A stretch of DNA of 64,000 nt from Ophiosphaerella korrae (Eukaryota > Ascomycota > Dothideomycetes > Pleosporales > Phaeosphaeriaceae), in contig JALNQF010000046.1 in NCBI GenBank assembly GCA_028456385.1, positions 1-64,000 on the forward strand, given 5' to 3'. Below the pieces are notes generated by a model, which saw only the letters and a list, made by a program, of their open reading frames with translations, did no database searches and had not been told where the DNA came from. The translations under genes were made by a program, and so were the position numbers. Shown one piece after another: positions 21,983-32,481 of this stretch; within the stretch, counting starts at the first letter, position 1, and each line of letters starts with the position of its first letter.

Positions 21983-22258
21983 CTAGTCATAGCACTTGTG
22001 ATGACCAGCGTACCTGACAAGATCGATACACTTGTGCTTGCCCATGTACTTCCATTTCTTGTCGTTCTTAGGATACGTAGCTGGAAAATGACAACTGACG
22101 TTGACTAGCCCGAAGTTGCACTTTATGGCATAACGTTGCCATTTGCCATCGCTGTTCTTACCAAAGGAGCACGGACCGTACCAACCCGAAGCACACTTGA
22201 AAGCGTTGGTTGCGGGCAGCAAAGCGGTTAACACGACGGGGAGGGTGGTGGGCTTCAT
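21983..22258 (-). CDS. Small secreted cysteine-rich protein (effector candidate)
   Basis: A single exon of 91 residues from the ATG at 22258 (an upstream ATG at 22273 adds five residues). Residues 1-19 look like a signal peptide (MKPTTLPVVLTALLPATNA) with an Ala-x-Ala-like cleavage site. The mature part of about 70 residues has six cysteines, an even number that suits three disulfides, several Lys/Trp/Tyr residues and no known domain. Small size, secretion signal and cysteine content match fungal effector candidates. It sits in AT-rich DNA 0.44 kb from a hAT element, a common setting for such genes. The function is unknown, and host interaction is only an inference. Confidence 0.7.
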   Translation of the reverse strand: MKPTTLPVVLTALLPATNAFKCASGWYGPCSFGKNSDGKWQRYAIKCNFGLVNVSCHFPATYPKNDKKWKYMGKHKCIDLVRYAGHHKCYD

Positions 22259-22383
22259 ATTTGATGAAACCAATAGGTCTCGAAATGAAGCTGAGAATGA
22301 GGATGCAGGTATTGGGTCTTCGAGTGGGTTGATAAAAGAGATTGGATGACTTGGTATTGTAACGGAGAGGTACTCTTGGACGT

Positions 22384-22395
22384 TCTTATATATAC
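22384..22395 (-). promoter_or_regulatory. TATA-like box upstream of the secreted-protein gene
   Basis: CGTATATATAAG on the minus strand lies about 125-135 bases upstream of the 22258 ATG, a plausible core promoter position. Confidence 0.4.
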
Positions 22396-22695
22396 GAGGT
22401 GTTCTAACATATTTTCAAAAGACTGATTCAATTATGATAGATTTTCATCCCAAAGTGGAAGTATGCCACAAAGGTAAGGGTGAAAGGCACGTTGCTTAGA
22501 GGTTTGGAAATCTGATACTCGAATTATCGTCACCTGGCGATGAGATTGTGCCCCAACTTTAGGCTCGCGCTCGTGTCTCGTTCCTTGTTTAGATGATTTA
22601 TGAGATAAAGAAGCAGTTCTGTACATAGTCGCCGGGGCTTGAATGAAGTGCTTACCTAGGTACAAACTAGCCACTAATCTTTTTTCCGTACTTGA

Positions 22696-23724
22696 CAGAC
22701 TCCGCAACAAGCAAAATCAATCAATCTTGGAGTCGTTGGTTGGATTGATTGTTAGCAGCACCGCGGCGGCTTGATTGTAGATTGATTAGACTGACGCTAA
22801 GAGATCAAGGTTGTATATACTTACTATAGCTAGGTAATCCACTCTTGTATATCATAGTCGCGTACAAGATCCTCATCCGAGAGATCATCTTCATCGCCGC
22901 CGTCAGCGCCGCCGTTAGCGCTACTTCAAAGCTAGCTCTTACCCACGCTCTTACCAACTGAAGAGCAGTAAGTAACTTGTTGCTAATACCGCGTTGTTTA
23001 GGCTCAAGTAGATCGCCGAGCTCACTAAAGAGCCGCTCGCAGTCGCAACTCGAAATATCTAGCTTCTGATGCGCCGCTAGGTGGCAATAGACTTTATAAA
23101 GCCTCCTAAGCGCTGCCAGTCAATGCCGTCAAAGTTATCGCCATCTGTATCGTCATTGCCAACGCTATTGCTATCTCCAGCTTCAGTTGTAGCTACTGTA
23201 CTAGCCTGGCTGCCATCGATAGGCGCGACGATCCCTGCTGCTAGCTGAGACTCCAGTAGTTGCGACTCAAATGTAGTGGCCGGGCTCGCGGCAGCTAGGG
23301 CTTGACGGGGCGAGAGTGAGCGTTGAGATGATGGCTCTGATGAGCGCAGACGTTTGGCAACAGGCAGTACTAGAGGTAGAAGCTCGTGAGCGTTTGGTCA
23401 TATTGGGCAAATAAAACACTAGAAAACGCGTCAGCATAAGCAGCAGAAGCAGCGTTGAGAGCTTCAAAATGGCATACAGAGCGCTAGATAGATGAGGTTA
23501 GTGTGCTAACGAGTCTAGTAACGCCCCTGCGCTAACTACAACACCATAAAACTATCGCAAGATAAGTAACTCAGCAACTCGAAAAGCCTCAAAAGTCTCA
23601 CTAAACTCTCAATCAAGACAATCAAGATAACCAATCTTCACCTCTTGGATTGAATTGACGCTAAAATTGTATAGGAGTAGATTAGGTGGAGTTAACCAAT
23701 CAAGATTGCTTGTTGCGGTCTCTG
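22696..23724 (-). mobile_element. Non-autonomous hAT transposon (internal deletion)
   Basis: The 1029-bp element begins CAGACTCCGCAACAAGCAA, and its other end reads CAGAGACCGCAACAAGCAA on the opposite strand: 17-of-19 matching TIRs starting CAGA, as in hAT elements. On the minus strand, about 23400-23110 encodes an N-terminal transposase region (TTFESQLLESQLAAG, then DGDNFDGIDWQRLGGFIKS). This runs directly, in another frame, into the C-terminal hAT dimerisation domain at about 23075-22830 (LDISSCDCERLFSELGDLLE, QLVRAWVRASFEVAL). The catalytic middle is missing, so it is a deletion derivative that would need transposase from elsewhere. It is not heavily RIP-mutated, which suggests a fairly recent insertion. 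Confidence 0.85.
22830..23400 (-). pseudogene. hAT transposase remnant (N- and C-terminal parts fused)
   Basis: The two ends of a hAT-type transposase are joined with loss of the central catalytic RNase-H-like and insertion domains. The junction lies near 23080-23110, where the frame also changes. The C-terminal piece keeps the conserved SCDCERLFSELGDLLEPKQR motif of the dimerisation domain. It cannot encode an active enzyme. Confidence 0.8.
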
Positions 23725-25797
23725 GTACTTCACTGTATACGCGATCCTCCATGTGTTTCTAGCTACGAACTTTTATGGCTTCTTGCGACATCGTTCCTGA
23801 ATTGAACTTTTATCTAAGCTGCTTGTGGAAAAAAGATGAAGGGGAGGAACGGTGTGTGTGTGATAGTATAGGATGCCTGATTGGGGCCAGACTGAAAATC
23901 ATATATGCGTCCGCTTTTATTCGGGGCGCTCTCGGATAATTCGGCTACTAGCTAAGTAAAAGTGCTTGTTGCTTGATTTCTCATATTTTATTGGCGGTCG
24001 GCAATATCGCATTCTAATTCATGTTGCAGGAGGTGAGTGCAGATGCAATAACTTTCACTGAGTTACGTCCTGATAAACTTGATTCGGAGTATGTATTATC
24101 CAAGCTTCGGATTAGGAGATCTTTAATAATCAAACAAACGAGGCCAACACTGGTTAGTAACCCTTTGCGGCCTCATCCGATTAACCGAAGAGAAGGCAAT
24201 AAAAGCAGCCAAGACAACCGTAAAACGGAACGCCTAAGGCGACCTCGCAACAGCTCATAATACCCAGTAGGTGTTTTTCGGTTGGTTCGGGACTATAGAT
24301 GCTATTGATGTATTTTCAGCCTATCATGTTTGCTACGAGCAGCGTCGGAAGAACAGCTAGCTATGTACATACCCAGGTACCGATATTGTAACCTCAGATT
24401 TCACGACCAAATAAATCTCTAACGTAGTAGGATTAGTCACTGTACGGTTTTGTACTACGAAATAGCCTTGTGGGTCTTGGTAGCGGTAATAATGCTTATT
24501 TTGGACGCTCATTTCTGTATCGTAATCTTTTGAGGACCCGTATCTACTAAAAATCCGCACCAGCGGTCTTTCATGCGCTCTGTAGATGTGAATAGGGTCA
24601 CCATTACGAGTTTGGTCCATATTAGTATGAGGCTGCAAACTGACTACATCGTATATACTCTGTTATGCACCCAATCATCAACGTTGATCAATGGCTATCG
24701 TTTTGGATTGTTTGGCACAGTCAGTGGCGCAGACCCGTATTCTAATAGTTAGCTACGAGCCAATGTTTTCACCGCTAACAACGATTTCTACCAGGAGCAA
24801 AACCTTGCATGCTAACATCTCACTCTTCTATGATTATCGACATTCTTTGGTTGCATATCTGGTAAATATCATAGTTACAGAGGGTATGCTTTGCAAGCTG
24901 CGGTTCAAAGAATCCATCCACTGGCTCTCGAACCTTCCAGCAGCGATTTAGTCGCTAGGATGATATTAGCTAGGTATAAAATTATCACTTCTCCATGTTG
25001 GTTAGAGGGTTGACCTTTGGTCGCAGCCCCTCGCTGTCCGGTCTCGCTCTCCGATGCGTCTACTGACGCCAACATAAATGGCCCTTCATCTAGAAAACTC
25101 TTCGTGTTCTCATCACTGTGCAGGAAGGTATCGCGGTTCTATATGCCAGGTCTCGGAGCGTACATAGCGTGGCTGAACTGAAATGATAAAGTTTATTTGG
25201 GCCCTAATGTACCCCACAAAACGGAGTACATCTATTAGAATCTTCGCTATGGAGTGGCTGGATTATCTTGATGTGGGTATTGTCAGAAGGTAATCCGGGG
25301 TATTGTTGCTGCTACCTTCAATTAACTTTTGAATAAGCAAAGTTGAATCTTCCTCGTCTGACTGTCTGATGATCACCATGACCCTTGAGACGACAGCGAT
25401 GCGAAGTCCGCAGTACTCTTATCGTAAATTCGTTCAAAACCCAATAACTTTGCTTACAGTTTATTCCAGATGCAGTATTATTCCAGGAATGGACATGTAG
25501 CTACAGCGTCTAAGATTAGGTCCGATAAGAAGAGTACGTGTTGGTTAATCCTACTAGCTGTAAGGCATTAATAGAACAACTCGTTTTAGCAATTTCACGT
25601 CTATGAAGCTGCTTGCCACCGAATTTAGTTATATCTATTAGCTATCGAGCGCCACACGTACTAAAATATAGGTAGTTTGAAAATGCGATGGACGAGGCTC
25701 AGAGCAACAACAGAGAGATCTGATTTAATAGTCAATTTTGTATTCTTGCAACGTAGGCGTGAAAAGGAAATAAATTTATCAACTACCGTATTGTATA
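23725..25797. other. AT-rich gap between two mobile elements
   Basis: About 2 kb of short frames. A 93-codon minus-strand frame (24357-24638) has a protein-like composition but no recognised family or splice partners. No tRNA or repeat was identified. Confidence 0.4.
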
Positions 25798-26235
25798 ACG
25801 TACTTTACAAGCGAGTGACGCGTAGCTACAAGCGAGCGACGCCCCCCAAAACACCAAAAAAGGTGAAAACCAGCCTCTTGAATCTTAACAACCGCTCTAT
25901 AAAATAAACTAAATTTTTTATGTAAGCATCTTATATCTATCTTAGGACTAATACTTTAGTTTGAAAAGAATATATCAAGTAGTTCTGAAGATAGAGTAAG
26001 ATAATCAATTAATCTAGAAAATTGGGGGCCAAAATATTATATCATAGGAATAATAGAATATATAAGGCTAAGAATTTTAGAATAAAACTATATATATATC
26101 AGAGGCTATGATAACATTTTTAGGGTAGTTTGTAGAGCTGTTGTTGAGATTCAAGAGGCTGATTTTCACCTTTTTTGGTGTGTTTTGGGGGCGTCGCTCG
26201 CTTGTAGCTACGCGTCACTCGCTTGTGAAGCACAT
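25798..26235. mobile_element. 438-bp long-TIR element with TA flanks (MITE)
   Basis: The outermost ends are ACGTACTTTACAAGCGAGTG at 25798 and ACATGTGCTTCACAAG-like sequence on the other strand ending at 26235; the two arms match over roughly 100 bp with mainly transition differences. Each arm contains two direct copies of ACAAGCGAG(T/C)GACG separated by CGTAGCT. The element is flanked by TA on both sides (25796-25797 and 26236-26237), as for Tc1/mariner-type insertion. The middle is AT-rich without an ORF. It is probably mobilised in trans; the superfamily assignment rests only on the TA flanks. Confidence 0.75.
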
Positions 26236-28171
26236 TACTAGCGAACCAATCTTCCGACATGATACGGGAGTTGCGCCCGTAAACAGCAAATGCACGCGGC
26301 CAGATTGCCTACGAGACAGCCTACCGGCAGTTACTTATTGCTGCCAATACCACATTCCTTTGTTGATGTTTACGACGAACATGTCGATCCCCCGCAAAAT
26401 CACGCCTTCTACAATTTGCATTCACATGCTATCATGTCGTCTTCCGATCAGGCCCATAAGGTTTATCGCTTACTTAAAGTTCCGGAGCTCACCCAGTAGT
26501 TAATTGCACATCTTAACTAGAGCGTTGGGCTAGCGGCTCAGCACATGCTTATGTGGGGAGGAGCGCATGAAGAATAATATGAATCCTATCCTGATTTGTC
26601 GATCTGTGGAAATTTCCACAGATATCTAAGGTAACGTAGTGGGGAGCCTAATACCAATGCAACAGAGGCGCAGGGTGGTACATGACAGGGATTAAACCTG
26701 TGCTGGACAGTTCGAACAAGCAATAATCAATCTTACGCACCGGAGCATCCAAAGACGAAACCGAGTATCTCGATCCACATGCGGAATGATGTGTCCAACA
26801 TACCCGCAGATAATACTGTCCGTACGACACATCATTGACTTCAAAAGCACGTATAGGGAGTTTGATCCTTGGGGTGACTGCTCAACTACTTTCGGTACCT
26901 TTCCGTCTGCGAGCATGCGGCTCATGAGTCGTGGCATGGCCGCTTTGAGGACAACGCAATCAAAAATAAGGCTTCTTGGACCCCTGGGCAGAGCTGTGAG
27001 CGTCATTAGTTCTGTTGATTAATATGGTCCATAGTTCTGACACGATACGTTGCCTATAGTTGATACAACCCTCTCCTATGAAGTTTGTGAGTGACGTTTA
27101 GTGGGCGGACACGTATATCATGACACGACTCCAATGCACCCTTTAAGCAGCATCATTTGTGTATACTATCCACAGCTAGAACACACAAGCCTCGCTGGGC
27201 GTAAGCTGCACGACCCAGACTATTGTGGACCTTCTATGTGCATTTGCGACGTTAGATCAAAGTTTATCATCAGACAAAGAAGCTGTCAAGCCGTCGAGGG
27301 CTAACAGCAAACTGCACTCCCTGCACAAACCATTTTAATCGGAATGCGCGAACCGAACAACCGAGCCCACCCAACCGAGGGCTAATGGGAGGTCGCCTTG
27401 CCAAAAGCATTTGGGTTTAGAAGGTTAGCCGAACAACTGGTCATGGCCGAAGGAACTCGCTCGCAGCCGCTTGTGGCATTATTGAGGCCTAGACACCGTC
27501 AAAAGAAACATACAAGCCTCCCCGGAGAGTTTTATCGGTCTTGTAAAGCGGCCTGAACAGAGTGATAAAACAGAAAATCATGCGACAACTCGCACGGCCC
27601 CTGGTTCCCTCTGAGACATGACGCAAACGATTTGCCGGACGCGACGGGTATGTGCTTCCATGCCCGATAAACCACAGAAAAACACAGACGGTGCTGTGGA
27701 CCAAGGCTGGCAACGACAAGGCCGCGTTGATGACGAACTCTAGACTAGAGATTGGGAAAGTTGCCGATTGGACCTTGAGCGCCACAAAGATGTCTCCCGT
27801 ATCCCCTAGATATGGTTGACTTGGACCATCGTACCAACTTTCCAGCGACGGAAATGCACGATTCACGGACTCGAGGGTCCGTTGCTTTGACGTGCTTACA
27901 CATCATCACAATCTAGTGTGGCCAACCGCTCTTGTGGGCCCTAGTTTGAATGGCTGTGGAAACACAATCGGTCCGTCATGCTTTCCAGGCTGCATGCTAG
28001 ATGGCTACTGTACCTGGATCCCATGTGGTGGCGCCGTGATTACGGCCTGTTTCCGAAGGATCCCCACTAACTGTACGGTAGTTGGGATATAGGTATCAAG
28101 GCCTCTTGCGAGGCGGGCCCACCCAACATCGTGTTTCTTCATGTTCGATTTCTTGTCTGTACTCAGGTGAG
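26236..28171. other. Gene-poor region, nothing firm
   Basis: Several frames of 60-125 codons occur on both strands (for example minus 27489-27866), but none shows domain motifs or splice-linked partners. The region may contain old decayed genes. Confidence 0.4.
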
Positions 28172-29575
28172 ATGGCGAATACCACCGATGCAGATCCTAC
28201 TGGCCGAAAGGGGGAGACATTGGTAACTATTACGAGGAAATATGCAGCTACACTTCTGACACGCCTCAGGTGCCCATCATTCTCGCTCTGAGTATTGTTC
28301 CTACCGTTCTCTCTTGCATCAGCGTTGCTCTTCGACTGTACACCAAGTAAGTATTGGAATTTGATTCACTTGGATTGCAAACCTGACCTACTTTATAGAG
28401 CATGTATTCTTCACAGCATAGGACTCGACGACTATGCCATTTTAATTGCCCAAGTACTTGCTATAGGCGTTGCCGTCCTCAATATAATAGGTGCAAAGAT
28501 AGGAGGAATGGGTCGGCACGTTGAATTCGTTTCACGGGAAGAGTTGGCCAGGTTCGGACAGGTCAGATCTACGATACCTGGATGCATTCAGCATGGTTAA
28601 CCAGCCCAGATATTACTTGCAGTCGTCTTGATATACAACGCGGCCCAAGTGATTACGAAGATATCATTTCTGATTCAGTACCGTCGCCTATTCCCAGTAC
28701 CAATCATACAGCGAATATGCAAGTATGGATTGATACTCCTTGTCCTGTGGGGAATCGCCCAGCAGTAGGTTTTGGCCCAACATCTGTAGGAATAGAAATG
28801 ACTGACAACCCAACCCAAGACTATTCACTCCGTTTGCGTGTGAGCCAGGGAAATATATCTTCCCAAACTGGCCACCACTCTGCATCCCCACTTTCCGGTA
28901 AGTATCCAATAACTCTCCCCCCACCACCACCAATGTGCCAGCCTGACAAGCTTTTTAGGATATTCAGTGTAAATGCAATCATGAACATGGTCACGGACTT
29001 CTCCATGTTTCTCATTCCCATTGCGCCCGTGGTGCAGCTCCAGATCCACTGGAAGCGCAAAGCCTACCTCATCGTCGTATTTTGTTTCGGGCTGGTGTAC
29101 ATCAACAAATCCTCTTGACATACCAAGACTAACATTCCACAGCGCCTGCATAATCTCCTGCGTGCGTCTCATCCAACTATTCCATAGCTTCAACAAAGGC
29201 GACGACACATGGACCATTTCCACAACCTCCTACCTCTCCATCATCGAAATCAGCATCGGCATCCTCTGCGCATCCGTCCCAACCCTCCGCCCTTGGATCA
29301 GATCCATTGCACCCTGTCTCCTCGGCTCGTCCGACAACCCATCGCGAAGCGGTCAATCGTACCGAATGAATACTATTAGTGGGGCCCCACGCTCCCGGAA
29401 GACGAAGACCGAGGCCGAGCCGGGCATTTATATCCAGAAGGAGGTCGAGTTCCATAGCACGACGGAGCTGCGGTCGAACACGACGGCGAAGGACCCGTAC
29501 TCGTTACTAGAGGGCTCAGCGGATGGATTAAGTCTGGAGATCCAGGGTGGGGAGTCGAATCGCGGAAAAACGTGA
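28172..29575 (+). CDS. Pth11-like rhodopsin-domain membrane protein
   Basis: Seven exons, 28172-28222, 28270-28346, 28399-28561, 28610-28764, 28820-28897, 28959-29096 and 29143-29575, give 364 residues with all frames consistent. The protein has a short N-terminus, then helices (LVPIILALSIVPTVLSCISV), the conserved GLDDYAILIAQ motif, AAQVITKISFLIQYRRLF, an extracellular CEPGKYIFPNWPPLCIPTF loop, and further helices with NMVTDFSMFLIPI. These are hallmarks of the fungal rhodopsin-like/Pth11 family. In known cases its members act as plasma-membrane receptors for surface or host cues; the ligand here is unknown. The C-terminal tail of about 95 residues is cytoplasmic by model. Six introns of 46-61 nt explain what otherwise looks like many frameshifts. 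Confidence 0.85.
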
Positions 29576-31167
29576 CGAGGAAATATAATACCGGATTAAT
29601 ATTTACGACATTTTGATGACTGTGAAAGGTGTGCCCTTTTATCATGCTAAGCTGCTGTGAAGTTTCACGGGAGGAAATCTTCGCGAAAAGTACTGATTCC
29701 GCAGAGATGGTTTCTAGACTAACAGGCGCCTGGATATAGGCACTGAACGTGAGACGCGTGTGTGAGAGATGGAATGAATCATTTAGCGGACTTCCTCCTA
29801 GCAGCATTTACGGTAGCCTGCAGCACCTCAGCGTTCGAGCTCGAAGTTCATTTCTGATCGAGCTTTCAGATCTCTATGCTGCCCTTACCACAGAGGTGCA
29901 GGTATACTCGCCCACAAGACCCTCCCATCCAGTGCTAAACTAACCCACACAAACCCCCAGGCCACCTTTTCACAGCACCCCACAAGCCCCACAATCCGGC
30001 ATCCCTCTCAGGCCCAAGTAGGTATCTCACCCAACCACCACCACGTACCTGACTCGACAGGCCTAGCCAGAACACTCGCGTAGCGTTCGAGCACACGGAC
30101 TTAAGCATCTGGCCCGTAAGCCGCGCAGCTGGGCCATGTGTAGCGCAGCACATATTTCGTAGCGCGCCGCCCAATTCAAGGGGGATTGTCTAGAGGCGTT
30201 GCCAGGACGCACAGTGCCTTCGCATGACGGATCGCATCCCAGTCAAAGTTTGACGAATTACGGCTCTAGATCACACTAGCTATTATGCTCTAATTCGCCA
30301 AACTTTGATAGGGATGCGCTCTGCCATGCGATAGGTGCGTGCTCGATTGCCAACTACCGTGCGTAGTAGTAGACTAGATGCTGGGAAAAGAATTCGCATG
30401 GCGCGCGGCGCTAGTCCACAGGAGCGATCTCAGTAATTGATCGCCGACCGCGTGGCAGGGATGCGTTCAGATTACAAGTTGCCATTCTTCGTGAGGCGGC
30501 GGAGGGTCTGTCCGCGGATGTACGTCGGGAGGATAGATATCTACAAGAGAACAGCGCAGTGCTGGGCGTTTTACTGTGGTCAGGGTGAAGGGTTTGTTGG
30601 GGGCAGAGTTTGCTGGGATGGGACTGAGTCGGGATGTGGGGTGCAGGATTTGAAAGGGGGATTGCTAGTAAGTAAAGCCGCGACCCATGATATCTTGGCT
30701 ACTTGGAATGGGATGTATCAAGTATAAATAGAAAGCGATCCCATAAGCTATAGTCATTCCGGTCCCTTACGTGACGAGATATGATCGACATAACATCTTT
30801 TTGCTTGTCAAGATGAGGCTCCGCTTGGCACAGGGACCAAGTGGACAAACGAGGCTAGATAGGGCGCTGATGCTGGCGTCGCAACCACGAGGTTCTGACA
30901 TGCATACGTCAACACTCATCAACACAACATCAATCCACCTCTTGTTTCGCATTCTGACTGGTTTCAATGCTGTATGGTTTGGTGACACATCTCGACTATG
31001 GTGCTGCTAGTTGATCTGGACGGTGATGACGCGCTTGGTTTCGTGAAGCCAGTGCATCACTCTCTCGGGGGTCTGGCAGAGGGCGATGGCATTGACGACA
31101 AGGGCCAGAAGGGCGAACGGCACAATCCCAACGTCAATGGATTCAGTGCCGCCCTGAGCTGTTATCC
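29576..31167. other. Intergenic with one hairpin element
   Basis: No supported gene. It contains the 110-bp inverted repeat at 30221-30330. Short frames with arginine- and glycine-rich composition occur between 30430 and 30730 but lack features. Confidence 0.45.
30221..30330. repeat. 110-bp imperfect hairpin element
   Basis: Arms of about 48 bp (CGCATGACGGATCGCATCCC... and on the other strand CGCATGGCAGAGCGCATCCC...) share the core TCAAAGTTTG(A/G)CGAATTA. The loop is about 15 bp. It resembles a tiny foldback MITE. No target-site duplication is clear. Confidence 0.7.
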
Positions 31168-32224
31168 GTGAGCCTGAACCTACAGCAAGGACTTGATTCC
31201 AGCTCCGGTGCCTCTGCTGACTATAGCCATCTGCTGGGCAGCGTAGTGCGACAAGTTGCCGGCCACCTCGACCTCAATACGCTGCACGACCTGTCGCGCA
31301 CGTGTCGGCAGTTCCGCGTCAATCTACTCGAGTATCGCGGCCAGCTGGTCAAGCATACGCTGCATTGCTGCAACGAAGAGCATGACGCCAACACCACGGC
31401 GACGCGAGCATCGTCTTTACCATCCGGACGGTTGACGAGCGGCCGGGTTGGAAAATGCGCGCGAGACATGGTGGGAGAGTGTCAGCGGTGCGCAACCATC
31501 GTGTGTCGGGTAGGTAGTCCACAGGACAGCATACTGCTCGAGTCCTGTGTCAGGTAGGTAGACCTCGGCGAAGCTGACATGTGCGCAGAATTGCACCATG
31601 AAGCCGCCGGCTACACCTGTGCTGCGCGCCCGCCATCGCCGACTGTGCCGGATGTGCATCAAAGCACCGCTGCCGGCCGTGATGTCGTCGGCGAGTTCAG
31701 TCTCGTTTGATGCCACGACTGAACGCGCTTTTACTGCCCCTGCATTTGAGAGACGGCCGTGCAACTGCAGCGACGTGGTGTGGCTGTGCGTGCCATGCGG
31801 CAAGGACCTGCACAAGGCCGACACCATGTATGTGCGTGGCTGGAGCTGGCGAACGCGATACACGCACTGTCTGGGTGGCGTGGGCACTGGTGCAGGTGAA
31901 GGCAATGAGGGGGTCGAGTGCGGAAGGACATCAGAGTGTCTCGGGGCACGCATCATAGAGCAGGAAACATGCGAGCAAGACATGGCAGAACACTCGTCTG
32001 AGCGGTGGAGGGGCACGAGCTATCTGGCGCAGGAAATGGAGGGCATTGGCGGCGTGCTCAAGGTCAAGCACAAGAAGCAGGTGCGTGTGGGTGAGTGCGT
32101 CAAGCTGTACGAAGACGAACGCGAAAAGGCAGTGCAGTTCCTGGGGCGCGAGGCCGAGGGCAAGCTGAGGAGCTGGTGCTCGTGGTGTGAGCGGATTGTG
32201 GTGGGAGAGAAGGATGTGAGCTGA
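31168..32224 (+). CDS. F-box-like cysteine-rich protein, 325 aa
   Basis: Exons 31168-31509 and 31589-32224 join across a 79-nt intron (GTAGGT..GCGCAG) in phase 0. Residues about 20-60 read HLLGSVVRQVAGHLDLNTLH, then DLSRTCRQFRVNLLEYRG, an F-box-type pattern. The second part has cysteine pairs (LCRMCIKAPLP, CNCSDVVWLCVPCG, and CSWCERIVV) that suggest a zinc-binding region. Known F-box proteins choose substrates for SCF ubiquitin ligases; that role is inferred. The stop codon lies inside a 29-bp tandem duplication. Confidence 0.7.
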
Positions 32225-32251
32225 TTGTGGTGGGAGAGAAGGATGTGAGCT
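32194..32251 (+). repeat. 29-bp tandem duplication across a stop codon
   Basis: The unit GATTGTGGTGGGAGAGAAGG plus nine more bases occurs twice in a row, at 32194-32222 and 32223-32251. The first copy encodes the end of the F-box-like protein, and the TGA at 32222-32224 spans the junction. The second copy is therefore untranslated. Confidence 0.9.
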
Positions 32252-32481
32252 GATATCCATCACGTGAGCATCTCCAGAGTGCTGTCGGCAAGCTTGGCAG
32301 AGGCTAGCCTTTCCGAGCAAGTGCCTCGGACGGAGCGGGGCAGCCTTCACAAGTAACGGGCGTAGGCAAGCCGAGGCATTCCTATATCATAGCTGGTAGG
32401 TAGCCCATCTTTTCACTTCTATACACTGTGCAACACCTGCTGTCCTAATTGATTGTTCATTCATTGTGCATTCCTTCCACT

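Larger units (their letters stand above)
22688..23732. repeat. 8-bp target-site duplication of the hAT element
   Basis: GTACTTGA (22688-22695) and GTACTTCA (23725-23732) flank the element and match at seven of eight bases. Eight-base duplications are the hallmark of hAT insertion. Confidence 0.75.

Noticed and set aside
28082..29118. Pth11-like gene as a pseudogene with several frameshifts
   Set aside because: Six introns with normal splice sites give a continuous 364-residue frame.
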